Below are positions 1-5,525 of a DNA stretch of 5,525 nt, piece after piece (positions within the stretch are counted from its first letter, which is position 1; each line of letters begins with the position of its first letter). The DNA lies in assembly GCA_947177675.1 (NCBI GenBank), contig CAMWVK010000131.1:1-5525 (forward strand). Direction: 5' to 3'. The notes below the pieces were generated by a model. That model had not been told where the DNA came from. It searched no databases and worked only from the letters and a program-made list of their open reading frames with translations. The stretch is from an uncultured Mucispirillum sp. (lineage in GTDB: Bacteria > Chrysiogenota > Deferribacteres > Deferribacterales > Mucispirillaceae). The position numbers and the translations under genes are program-made.

Positions 1-30
1 AAGCTTCTTCTTCACCGTTGATAAATCCAT
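1..30 (-). CDS. possible 5' end of a divergent gene (very partial)
   Basis: On the minus strand an ATG at 30-28 opens a frame that runs off the window edge after ten codons (MDLSTVKKKL). A purine-rich stretch (AAAGAAA on the minus strand) lies just before it and could serve as a weak ribosome binding site. The same frame is also open further upstream, to about position 171, so the real start, if any, is uncertain. Nothing in ten residues identifies a family. The forward strand could instead carry the 3' end of an upstream gene: one forward frame ends with TAA at 42-44 and another with TAG at 50-52. Neither end resembles the acidic C-terminus usual for FliG, the most expected upstream neighbour. 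Confidence 0.2.
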   Translation of the reverse strand, partial: MDLSTVKKKL

Positions 31-45
31 TGGTTTCTTTATAAT
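18..45 (+). promoter_or_regulatory. candidate sigma-70-type promoter for the flagellar operon
   Basis: A TTGATA box (18-23, five of six matches to TTGACA) and a perfect TATAAT box (40-45) are separated by 16 bases. This is the best housekeeping-type promoter I can find upstream of fliH. Transcription would start near position 51-53, giving an untranslated leader of about 220 bases. It would start at the left edge of the duplicated leader segment. In such AT-rich DNA chance matches are frequent, so this remains a prediction. No matching sigma-54 or sigma-28 promoter was found in the leader. Confidence 0.45.
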
Positions 46-50
46 TTTAT

Positions 51-98
51 AGTATAGATAAAAAAATACAATGTGAATTTTTATATTATTTAAAAGCC
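51..98 (+). repeat. upstream copy of a duplicated AT-rich leader segment
   Basis: This segment is an imperfect direct repeat of 210-270. Bases 51-71 match 210-230 at 19 of 21 positions, and 72-92 match 241-261 at 17 of 21. Both copies end in AGCC. This copy lacks a 10-base stretch (231-240 in the other) and the AGGAG ribosome binding site, so it is not followed by a gene start. It lies directly after the predicted promoter. A local duplication, or a duplication made when the GC-rich element at 96-170 arrived, would both explain it. Confidence 0.7.
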
Positions 99-170
99 AT
101 AGCGGACAAGCGATGCAGGTATTTCCCAAGCGAGTAGCGAGAAAATAGCAGTGCATAGCTGGATAGTGGC
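96..170. repeat. GC-rich, self-complementary element in the leader (unknown class)
   Basis: This 75-base stretch is about 52 % GC (39 of 75 by hand count) within very AT-rich leader DNA. It can pair with itself: 96-99 with 167-170, 109-117 with 152-160 (one mismatch) and 120-124 with 143-147, leaving a loop of about 18 bases. It sits between the two copies of the duplicated leader segment. It could be a dispersed palindromic repeat or miniature mobile element, or a structured part of the 5' untranslated RNA. I recognise no known riboswitch or named repeat family. No small open frame in it looks like a real gene. Confidence 0.45.
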
Positions 171-209
171 ATTATGTATTATGAGCGATATAGGAATTTG
201 TTTTGTCAG

Positions 210-270
210 AGTGTAGATAAAAGAATACAAAAATATAAAGTGTATTTTTTTATGTTATTTAATAGGAGCC
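210..270 (+). repeat. downstream copy of the duplicated leader segment, carrying the fliH ribosome binding site
   Basis: This is the partner of 51-98 and directly precedes fliH. Compared with the upstream copy it has ten extra bases at 231-240 and an AGGAG at 264-268. Because this copy is functionally placed, it is probably the original leader and the other the duplicate. The direction of copying cannot be proved from one sequence. Confidence 0.7.
264..268 (+). promoter_or_regulatory. ribosome binding site of fliH
   Basis: AGGAG lies six bases before the ATG at 275 and supports that start. It is the strongest Shine-Dalgarno match in the leader. Confidence 0.8.
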
Positions 271-274
271 GTTT

Positions 275-1486
275 ATGTCATCAAAAGTAATCAAAGAGGA
301 CAGGTCAGAGGGTGTATTTAAAATGAGAGAGTTTGCCACAGTTGAGCGTGGCGAAAAAGATTATAATTTACGCTCTTTTGCTGATGACGAAGAATTATCA
401 GTGCAGGATATGTTTAGTGATTCTGGCGAGGAAGAACCTGATACAATAGAAGAATATGAAGATGAAGTTACTGATAAAGATTACTGGCCGCCTTCCCGCC
501 TTGCAAAAGCAGAAGACGGCATTGTTGGTGAAAAGGTAGATATGCCAGCAGGAAAGTTAGGTCAGGGCTTTGTTGAAGCACCAATGTTTTCTGATGGATT
601 TGATGATGGACCAAAGTCTCCAACTGTTGTGCGTTCAAGAAATAATGATAAGGCAGAAGATGATTTACCGCTGGAAGATATTCCTGTAATGCAGACAGTT
701 TCTGATAATAATGCACCACAGGCAGAGCATAATAAAAACAGCATAATTTCAAATGAAGAATTTATTCCTAACCCTGCAATGTCTCCATTAATCAGTGAAG
801 ATGAGCTGGAAGCATTAAAAAATGAGCTTGCATCATATAAAGAGCAGATTGATGGCTATAAAGCACATGCAGAAGAAATGGAAGCTTTAAAATTAACTGT
901 TGAAAAAGCATTAATGGAAAGGGATAAACAGCTGGATACTGCAAATGCTGAGCTTGAAACATTAAAAACTACACTGCCAGAGCAGCTTGCAGCATCAAAA
1001 GCAGAAGGCAGGCAGGAAGGCTTTGAGCAGGCTAAAATTGAGTTTGAAAAAAGCTATGAAGCTGAAAAAGCAGATTATATGGAAAAACTAGCCTTATTTT
1101 ATAAAGATGCACTTTCAAAATTAGATGAAATAAAGTCATCAATTGATGCAGTAGATGAGCAGATACCTGCAACAGTTATTGGTTTTGTTAAAACGCTGAT
1201 AGGTCAGGAAAGAAAGATTAATGACAGTTTTGCACTAAATATTATAAAACAGAATTTATCAAGACTTCATGAATTTAGAGATATAAAATTTAAAGTAAAT
1301 CCAGAAGATGTGGAAATCACTCAGGCTGGACTTATTGATTATGAAGTAACAGGAGATGTTTCTATACCAAAAGGAGCAGTTATTGTAGATTCTAAATCTG
1401 GAGAAATTGCTTTAAATGTAGATACTATGATTAATGATTTGGAAAAAGAGATAAATGCGCAACTTACAGCTGCTAAAAGCAGTTAA
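275..1486 (+). CDS. fliH: flagellar assembly protein FliH (stator/regulator of the export ATPase)
   Basis: FliH is a cytoplasmic dimeric protein that binds the ATPase FliI, holds it inactive or docks it at the C-ring and export gate, and resembles the peripheral stalk of F- and V-type ATPases. The call rests on several features: the N-terminal MSSKVIK start typical of the family; a predicted coiled coil at about residues 175-290 including a GRQEGFEQA glycine-spaced segment at 245-253; and a C-terminal domain at about 295-395 with the usual KFKVNPEDVEI strand and the IPKGAVIVDSKSGEI ending. The position directly before fliI agrees. At 403 residues it is long for FliH (about 230-300 is common); the excess is an acidic, low-complexity region at about 30-170. 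The AGGAG at 264-268 fixes the start. Its 3' end overlaps fliI by 32 bases, suggesting coupled translation. The symbol relies on context as well as sequence because FliH diverges strongly. Confidence 0.9.
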   Translation: MSSKVIKEDRSEGVFKMREFATVERGEKDYNLRSFADDEELSVQDMFSDSGEEEPDTIEEYEDEVTDKDYWPPSRLAKAEDGIVGEKVDMPAGKLGQGFVEAPMFSDGFDDGPKSPTVVRSRNNDKAEDDLPLEDIPVMQTVSDNNAPQAEHNKNSIISNEEFIPNPAMSPLISEDELEALKNELASYKEQIDGYKAHAEEMEALKLTVEKALMERDKQLDTANAELETLKTTLPEQLAASKAEGRQEGFEQAKIEFEKSYEAEKADYMEKLALFYKDALSKLDEIKSSIDAVDEQIPATVIGFVKTLIGQERKINDSFALNIIKQNLSRLHEFRDIKFKVNPEDVEITQAGLIDYEVTGDVSIPKGAVIVDSKSGEIALNVDTMINDLEKEINAQLTAAKSS

Positions 1487-2765
1487 ACCAGAAACTAAAA
1501 TAACACTTACAGGCAGAGTTACAAAAATTGCAGGGCTTGTGGTAGAAGCTGACGGACCTTTAATAAGTATTGGCAGCCGCTGCACTATTAGAACTGTTAT
1601 AGGCACAGATATATATGCTGAAATTATTGGCTTTCGTGATGACAGAGTAGTGCTTATGCCTTATGGTGAAAATGAGGGTATTGCACCGGGCAGCATTGTA
1701 AGTGAAGTAAGTGACGGTAACAAAGTGTTTGTTGGAGAAAGCCTTTTAGGCAGAGTGCTTGATGGCTTTGGAAACCCAATGGACGGCAAAGGTCCTTTGT
1801 TAAATGTACACCCTGTGCCAATTAGTGCAGCACCACCGCCTCCGCTGCTTAGGCGTGTTATTAAAACACCAATCTCTACAGGAGTGAAAGCAATAGACGG
1901 GCTTTTAACATCTGGCAGTGGTCAGCGTGTGGGTATATTTGCAGGTTCTGGTGTTGGTAAAAGTGTGCTTTTAGGTATGATTGCAAGAAATACAAGTGCA
2001 CAAGTGAATGTTATTGCATTAATAGGCGAACGGGGCAGAGAAGTAAGAGAGTTTATAGAGAGAGATTTAGGGGAAGAAGGCTTAAAACGAAGTGTAGTAG
2101 TTGTTGCAACAAGTGACCAGTCTGCCTTGGTGAGAAGACTTGGAGCATTTGCAGCAACAGCAATTGCAGAATATTTTAGAGATGAAGGTAAAGAAGTTAT
2201 GCTTATGATGGATAGTGTAACCCGCTTTGCAATGGCTCAAAGGGAAATAGGCTTGACTGTTGGCGAGCCACCTACCACAAAAGGTTACACACCTTCTGTT
2301 TTTGGACTTTTGCCTAAACTTTTAGAAAGAGCAGGCACAACAGAGGGGGAAGGCTCTATTACAGGGCTTTATACAGTTCTTTCTGAAGGTGATGATATGA
2401 ATGACCCTATTGCAGATACTGTCCGCTCTATTATTGACGGTCATATTGTATTAGACAGAAGTCTTGGAGCAAAAAACCATTTTCCAGCAATAAATGTAAT
2501 GGTTAGTGCATCTCGTCTTATGACAGAAGTATCAGCACCAGAACATATTGCTATGGCTGGTAAAATCCGTGATTTAATAGCTACATACAGAGAGGCAGAA
2601 GATTTAATTAATATTGGTGCATACTCAAAAGGCTCAAATCCTAAAATTGATGAAGCAATTGCAAAAAATAATGCAGTGAATAACTTTTTAAAACAGGGCA
2701 AAAATGAAAAATTTACTATGGAAGAAACACTAGGCATTATGAAAACTATAACAGGTAAAGCATAA
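1455..2765 (+). CDS. fliI: flagellum-specific export ATPase FliI
   Basis: FliI hydrolyses ATP to help unload and unfold export substrates at the cytoplasmic face of the flagellar type III secretion gate. At 436 residues it has the normal family length. An N-terminal beta-barrel (about 15-85, starting GRVTKIAGL) precedes the RecA-like catalytic domain. That domain has Walker A AGSGVGKS at 163-170 (Lys169), GERGREV at 191-197 with the expected catalytic Glu192, Walker B VMLMMDSVTRF at 248-258 (Asp253), and SASR at 351-354 with a probable arginine finger, Arg354. The PPTTKGYTPSVF segment at 272-283 is also typical. The C-terminal helical domain is complete. The ATG at 1455 leaves about 20 residues before the barrel, as in homologues, so the 32-base overlap with fliH looks real. 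Only a weak AAAGAG (1445-1450) precedes it, which favours translational coupling to fliH. A virulence-type secretion ATPase is possible in principle, but the flanking fliH, fliJ and motE favour FliI. Confidence 0.97.
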   Translation: MRNLQLLKAVKPETKITLTGRVTKIAGLVVEADGPLISIGSRCTIRTVIGTDIYAEIIGFRDDRVVLMPYGENEGIAPGSIVSEVSDGNKVFVGESLLGRVLDGFGNPMDGKGPLLNVHPVPISAAPPPPLLRRVIKTPISTGVKAIDGLLTSGSGQRVGIFAGSGVGKSVLLGMIARNTSAQVNVIALIGERGREVREFIERDLGEEGLKRSVVVVATSDQSALVRRLGAFAATAIAEYFRDEGKEVMLMMDSVTRFAMAQREIGLTVGEPPTTKGYTPSVFGLLPKLLERAGTTEGEGSITGLYTVLSEGDDMNDPIADTVRSIIDGHIVLDRSLGAKNHFPAINVMVSASRLMTEVSAPEHIAMAGKIRDLIATYREAEDLINIGAYSKGSNPKIDEAIAKNNAVNNFLKQGKNEKFTMEETLGIMKTITGKA

Positions 2766-2773
2766 AATAATAT

Positions 2774-3211
2774 ATGAATAAAAAATTTAAACTTGAAAAA
2801 GTATTAGAATTAAGAGAAAAAGCCCTTGAAAGAGAAAAAATAATACTGGCAGATTTACAGTTAAAAGAAAAGCAGGCTTATGAAGAGATGACTTCTGTTA
2901 TGGAAGATATAAAAGCCAAAAACAGCCAGTTAGAGCAGGATAGAGCAAAAGGTTTATTTGATTTTATAGAAATGTATAATAAATATATAGCTGTCAGGCA
3001 GAATGATTTATTATTATGTGAAACAAAAGTGCAGATGGCAGCAAAAGAAGTGGAAAAACAAAAGGAAGTATTAAAAAAGTCATTAAATGATGTAAAAGTA
3101 ATGGAAAAATTAAAAGCAAAACATTTGCTTAATTATGCTGAATATGTAAAAAAACAGGAAATGATGCAGATAGATGAAATAAATATTACAAGAGGATATA
3201 AGGAAGAATAA
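2774..3211 (+). CDS. fliJ: flagellar export protein FliJ
   Basis: FliJ is a small cytoplasmic coiled-coil protein that inserts in the FliI hexamer like the gamma stalk of F1-ATPase, activates it, and recycles export chaperones. The 145-residue product is the usual length. It is almost entirely charged heptad-like helix: residues about 5-50 and 65-125 form two long antiparallel helices rich in Lys, Glu and Leu, with the FDFIEMYNKYI segment at about 62-72 as the turn region. The start KFKLEKVLELREKALE is characteristic. It begins eight bases after the fliI stop, with only a weak AGGT-like binding site within the end of fliI, so it is probably translated by coupling. The stop TAA (3209-3211) overlaps the binding site of the restriction gene. 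Identity is based on form, length and position, since FliJ sequence is poorly conserved. Confidence 0.88.
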   Translation: MNKKFKLEKVLELREKALEREKIILADLQLKEKQAYEEMTSVMEDIKAKNSQLEQDRAKGLFDFIEMYNKYIAVRQNDLLLCETKVQMAAKEVEKQKEVLKKSLNDVKVMEKLKAKHLLNYAEYVKKQEMMQIDEINITRGYKEE

Positions 3212-3215
3212 GGAG
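3210..3215 (+). promoter_or_regulatory. ribosome binding site of the restriction endonuclease gene
   Basis: AAGGAG overlaps the last two bases of the fliJ stop and lies nine bases before the ATG at 3225. It is a strong Shine-Dalgarno match. Its place at the end of fliJ suggests it may once have served the gene that followed fliJ before the cassette arrived. Confidence 0.75.
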
Positions 3216-3224
3216 CAGAATAAA

Positions 3225-4040
3225 ATGAATCACTTCCTAACACAAAGTATAGATATTGCTATGAATAAAGATTATTTAGACAGACTTTATGCTGTATATC
3301 CTGTTATTCCTAGTTCAGCTAGATGTCTTGATGATGCAGCAGTTTGTAATATAGAAAAATATTATAATCAAAAGAATAGTAATTTATTAATAAAAGAATT
3401 ATTAAGACTTGAACTTTTTCCCTTTAAAGATTCTTTTGTTTCTTTTTTTCGCAGGTATCCAAAATCAATTGATTTAAATACTAGAACAGTAAATCGCATT
3501 GCAAGTATATTATATGGTATGGATTTTGATACAATTATTGAAAAATCTACTGTGCCAAAAGAAACAAACAGGCAAATGGGACCAATGTTTAAGAACTGGA
3601 TTAGTAAAAACTCTATAATTTGTATAAAAGTATATAATGAATTAGATGAATTTTTAAAATCAAATGATACTGCAATTTTAAATTCATCAGACAATTCTAT
3701 GATGTTATTTGCAAAAGATTATCTAGGTTATCATAGGAATAAAGGCATTGATTTCATTGCACGAATAAAAAATATAAACAATGATAATATTAAATATATT
3801 GTAGGTGAAGCAAAGTTTTTAACAGATTATGGGGGACACCAAAACTTACAGCTAGAAGATGCAATGTTGACATTAACATCTTCATACAATAAAAATGTTA
3901 TTCCTATAAGCATTTTAGATGGAGTTTGCTATATTCAAGGTAATAATAAAATGTATAAAAAATTACTGGAATATCAAGATAACTATATAATGTCTGCTTT
4001 ACTTTTAGGTCAGTTTATTAACTATATAGAGGTATTATGA
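3225..4040 (+). CDS. type II restriction endonuclease, PD-(D/E)XK fold
   Basis: The 271-residue product is predicted to cleave DNA at the site protected by the methyltransferase encoded next to it. The catalytic core is visible in the C-terminal half: KGIDF with Asp176, then a strand YIVGEAKF with Glu195-Ala-Lys197, followed by LTDYGGHQNLQLEDA at 199-213. This gives the D...ExK arrangement of PD-(D/E)XK nucleases. The block NRQMGPMFKNWI at 115-126, and the end with an LDGVCYI strand (231-237) and IMSALLL helix, recall a family of short-site type II enzymes (Tsp45I-like, from memory and unverified). The recognition sequence cannot be read from the protein. No membrane segment or signal peptide is present. 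An AAGGAG binding site supports the ATG at 3225. The stop overlaps the methyltransferase start. Its catalytic residues look intact, and there is no frameshift, so it is probably active. Confidence 0.82.
   Translation: MNHFLTQSIDIAMNKDYLDRLYAVYPVIPSSARCLDDAAVCNIEKYYNQKNSNLLIKELLRLELFPFKDSFVSFFRRYPKSIDLNTRTVNRIASILYGMDFDTIIEKSTVPKETNRQMGPMFKNWISKNSIICIKVYNELDEFLKSNDTAILNSSDNSMMLFAKDYLGYHRNKGIDFIARIKNINNDNIKYIVGEAKFLTDYGGHQNLQLEDAMLTLTSSYNKNVIPISILDGVCYIQGNNKMYKKLLEYQDNYIMSALLLGQFINYIEVL
4028..4032 (+). promoter_or_regulatory. ribosome binding site of the methyltransferase gene
   Basis: AGAGG lies in the last codons of the endonuclease gene, four bases before the ATG at 4037. Together with the ATGA overlap it supports both this start and translation coupled to the endonuclease. 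Confidence 0.65.
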
Positions 4041-5164
4041 TATTAGAATATCCAAATAAACAAAGCAAAGAGAATATTGTAAAAGCTGCTAAAATGTTTA
4101 AGCCAATAGAGTATGACAGCAAACACTCTTATTTATATTTTGGTGATAATTTTAGTGTTTTGAGCAGTCTTTTAAATTATAACAGTAATACTATAGATTT
4201 GATATACATAGATCCACCTTTTTTTACTAATAATGATTTTTATATATCAAAAGACAGGGCAAATACTATTAGTAGTAGTAAATTAGATAGAGAAAAAGCA
4301 TATTCTGATAAATTTAATAGAAATGATTATTTTAATTTTCTGAGAAAAAGACTTATTTTATTGAGAGAGTTATTATCAGAGCAGGGATCATTATACATAC
4401 ATATTGACTATAAAATAGGTCATTACATAAAAATTTTATTGGATGAAATATTTGGTGTAGACTGCTTTAAAAACGATATTACTCGTATAAAATCAAACCC
4501 TAAAAATTTTGCAAGAAAAGCATACGGCAATATAAAAGATATGATATTATTTTATGTAAAAAATAACAATAATTATATTTGGAATGAAATAAAACAATAT
4601 ACACTGGATAATATAGATAAAAAATTTCCAAAAGTTGATAGTGAAGGTAGACGATATACAACTGTACCATGTCATGCTCCCGGTGAAACTATGGCTGGAA
4701 AAACAAATTCTTTATGGCAAGGGCTATACCCACCAAAAGGAAGACATTGGAGAATGGATATATCAGAATTAGAAAAACTTAATAATAACGGGTTAATAGA
4801 GTGGTCTAGAACAGGCAATCCTCGTATAATTAAGTATGCTGATGAGTATAAAGGATCAAAAATTCAAGATGTATGGCTTGATTACAAAGACCCTCAATAT
4901 CCACTGTATCCTACACATAAAAATGAAGATATGCTTGATATGATTATAAAACAGTCTTCCAATAAAGATTCATTATTGTTGGACTGTTTTGCTGGAAGTG
5001 GCAGTTTTTTAAATGCAGCTTATAAAAATGAGAGATATTTTATAGGAATTGATAATTCTGATATAGCAATTAAAACTATTAAATCAAGGGATATAGGTAA
5101 TTATTGTTTTATAGATTATAATAGTATTAATAATAATGACAATATAAAGGTGAATAATGGATAA
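4037..5164 (+). CDS. beta-class site-specific DNA methyltransferase (adenine-N6 or cytosine-N4)
   Basis: The 375-residue enzyme would transfer a methyl group from S-adenosylmethionine to an amino group of a base in the site cut by the adjacent endonuclease, protecting the host. Catalytic motif IV DPPF is at 59-62, before the cofactor-binding motif I DCFAGSGS at 316-323 and the following IGIDNS at 336-341; this order defines the beta class. Between them lies a long target-recognition region whose blocks CHAPGE (212-217), PPKGRHWR (232-239), GLIEWSRTGNPR (252-263) and YPTHKN (291-296) are typical of the N4/N6 methylase family. DPPF leaves the choice between N6-adenine and N4-cytosine open, N6-adenine being more likely. 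The C-terminal tail is asparagine-rich (NSINNNDNIKVNN). Its ATG overlaps the endonuclease stop as ATGA, and its own stop overlaps the next start by eight bases. It appears complete and intact, with lower GC than the flagellar genes. Confidence 0.92.
   Translation: MILEYPNKQSKENIVKAAKMFKPIEYDSKHSYLYFGDNFSVLSSLLNYNSNTIDLIYIDPPFFTNNDFYISKDRANTISSSKLDREKAYSDKFNRNDYFNFLRKRLILLRELLSEQGSLYIHIDYKIGHYIKILLDEIFGVDCFKNDITRIKSNPKNFARKAYGNIKDMILFYVKNNNNYIWNEIKQYTLDNIDKKFPKVDSEGRRYTTVPCHAPGETMAGKTNSLWQGLYPPKGRHWRMDISELEKLNNNGLIEWSRTGNPRIIKYADEYKGSKIQDVWLDYKDPQYPLYPTHKNEDMLDMIIKQSSNKDSLLLDCFAGSGSFLNAAYKNERYFIGIDNSDIAIKTIKSRDIGNYCFIDYNSINNNDNIKVNNG
5146..5150 (+). promoter_or_regulatory. ribosome binding site of the motE-type gene, inside the methyltransferase
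   Basis: AAAGG lies six bases before the ATG at 5157 and is read as coding sequence for the last residues of the methyltransferase. It fixes the start of the downstream gene and shows that the two genes share DNA. Confidence 0.65.
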
Positions 5165-5525
5165 AATATATAATTTTTTAATATTTTTAACAATTTTCTT
5201 TACAATTTCAATATCATCCTATGCAGAGGAGCAGAATAGTAAAATAATAGATACAACAGCAATATTAAAAGAATTAAGAGAAAAAGAGAAAAATTTAAAT
5301 ATCCGCGAAGCAGATTTAAATGCCAAAGAAGCAAGGCTTAATGCTATGGAGCAGGATTTACTTGCAAGGGAAAACGATATTAAAAAGATAAGAGATGAAG
5401 TTTCTTCTCAGCTTAAATCATTAGGAGAGCAGCAGAATAAAGAACTTGATAACCTTGTAAAAATTTATTCCACATCTAAACCAAAATCTGTGGCAAATAT
5501 TATTACAACTATGGATATTGATACT
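5157..5525 (+). CDS. motE: MotE-type flagellar/periplasmic coiled-coil protein (3' end missing)
   Basis: The first 123 residues are in the window and the frame is still open at its end. An N-terminal hydrophobic segment (about 6-20, IFLTIFFTIS) ending in SSYA, then EEQ, looks like a signal peptide or membrane anchor with possible cleavage after Ala23. A charged coiled coil follows at about 35-90, with repeats such as READLNAKEARLNAMEQDL. Then comes the start of an MgtE-N-like domain, LVKIYSTSKPKSVANIITTMD (100-120), which matches the family theme of a tyrosine, a lysine-proline and an isoleucine-methionine-aspartate pattern. MotE proteins are known in alphaproteobacteria as periplasmic chaperones of the motility protein MotC, and similar genes commonly follow fliJ elsewhere; the exact role here is inferred. 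The start overlaps the methyltransferase end by eight bases and has AAAGG upstream. The missing part should complete the MgtE-N-like domain. Confidence 0.75.
   Translation, partial: MDKIYNFLIFLTIFFTISISSYAEEQNSKIIDTTAILKELREKEKNLNIREADLNAKEARLNAMEQDLLARENDIKKIRDEVSSQLKSLGEQQNKELDNLVKIYSTSKPKSVANIITTMDIDT

Larger units (their letters stand above)
3212..5164 (+). other. type II restriction-modification cassette inserted in a flagellar operon
   Basis: The segment carries exactly two genes, an endonuclease and a DNA methyltransferase, with a 4-base overlap. It lies between fliJ and a motE-type gene that would normally follow fliJ. Hand counts of single 60-base lines give 17-28 % GC in the cassette against 38-42 % in fliH and fliI lines, as expected of acquired DNA. 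I see no integrase, transposase, controller gene, terminal inverted repeat or terminator. The genes therefore appear to be transcribed with the flagellar operon. The exact ends are not known; those given are the gene boundaries. Confidence 0.75.

Noticed and set aside
167..181. Possible sigma-54 promoter (TGGCAT at 167-172)
   Set aside because: The -24-like box is present, but the -12 position reads ATTA and lacks the required GC.
165..191. Possible sigma-28 flagellar promoter (GCGATA near 185-190)
   Set aside because: The -10-like match is only partial, and there is no TAAA box at the right distance upstream.
468..752. Minus-strand open frames within fliH (468-752 and 562-744)
   Set aside because: They lie opposite a well-supported FliH coding region, give no recognisable protein and have no convincing start signals.
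1412..1606. Minus-strand open frame across the fliH-fliI overlap
   Set aside because: It mirrors the conserved N-terminus of FliI and is a by-product of that reading frame.
2441..2737. Minus-strand open frame at the fliI 3' end
   Set aside because: It lies opposite conserved FliI sequence, with no family features of its own.
3125..3202. Separate promoter for the restriction genes at the end of fliJ
   Set aside because: TTGCTT (3125-3130) and TATAAG (3197-3202) occur, but no pair has acceptable spacing; such words are common in AT-rich DNA.
3368..3694. Minus-strand open frame within the endonuclease gene
   Set aside because: A hydrophobic translation of AT-rich DNA opposite a real gene; no ribosome binding site or domain seen.
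4261..4281. Short AGT triplet run in the methyltransferase as a phase-variation tract
   Set aside because: Only three perfect units, and a change in triplet number would not shift the frame.
5164..5225. Transcription terminator after the methyltransferase
   Set aside because: The T-rich stretch encodes the hydrophobic signal segment of the motE-type protein, and no GC-rich hairpin precedes it.

Overview
The window is low in G+C and reads as part of a flagellar gene cluster. Fragments of codon-usage and gene-order evidence (fliH-fliI-fliJ followed by a motE-type gene, AT-rich codons, frequent AGA and ATA) suggest a flagellated, double-membrane, low-GC bacterium. A member of the Deferribacterota such as Mucispirillum would fit, but this is an impression from the sequence and not a database result.

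Layout. Positions 1-274 hold no convincing complete gene. They contain a good sigma-70-type promoter candidate (18-45), an imperfectly duplicated AT-rich leader segment (51-98 and 210-270) and, between the copies, a 75-base island of about 52 % GC that can fold on itself (96-170). A minus-strand start at 30 could be the edge of a divergent gene, but this is weak. Then come three plus-strand genes for the cytoplasmic ATPase complex of the flagellar type III export machine: fliH (275-1486), fliI (1455-2765, overlapping fliH by 32 bases) and fliJ (2774-3211). FliH is the stator and regulator, FliI the ATPase, FliJ the central stalk and chaperone-escort protein.

Directly after fliJ, with no terminator or visible own promoter, lies a two-gene type II restriction-modification cassette: a PD-(D/E)XK endonuclease (3225-4040) and a beta-class DNA methyltransferase (4037-5164), joined by an ATGA stop/start overlap. 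Its base composition is lower in GC than that of the flagellar genes (roughly 17-28 % against 38-42 % in lines I counted). The methyltransferase stop overlaps by 8 bases the start of a secreted or membrane-anchored coiled-coil protein of the MotE type (5157 onward, cut by the window end), a gene that commonly follows fliJ.

The main point of interest is this arrangement: a restriction-modification system spliced into an otherwise continuous flagellar operon. It leaves a fully overlapped gene string in which both the endonuclease and methyltransferase appear to depend on flagellar transcription, and in which the start signals of the downstream motility gene sit inside the methyltransferase coding sequence.
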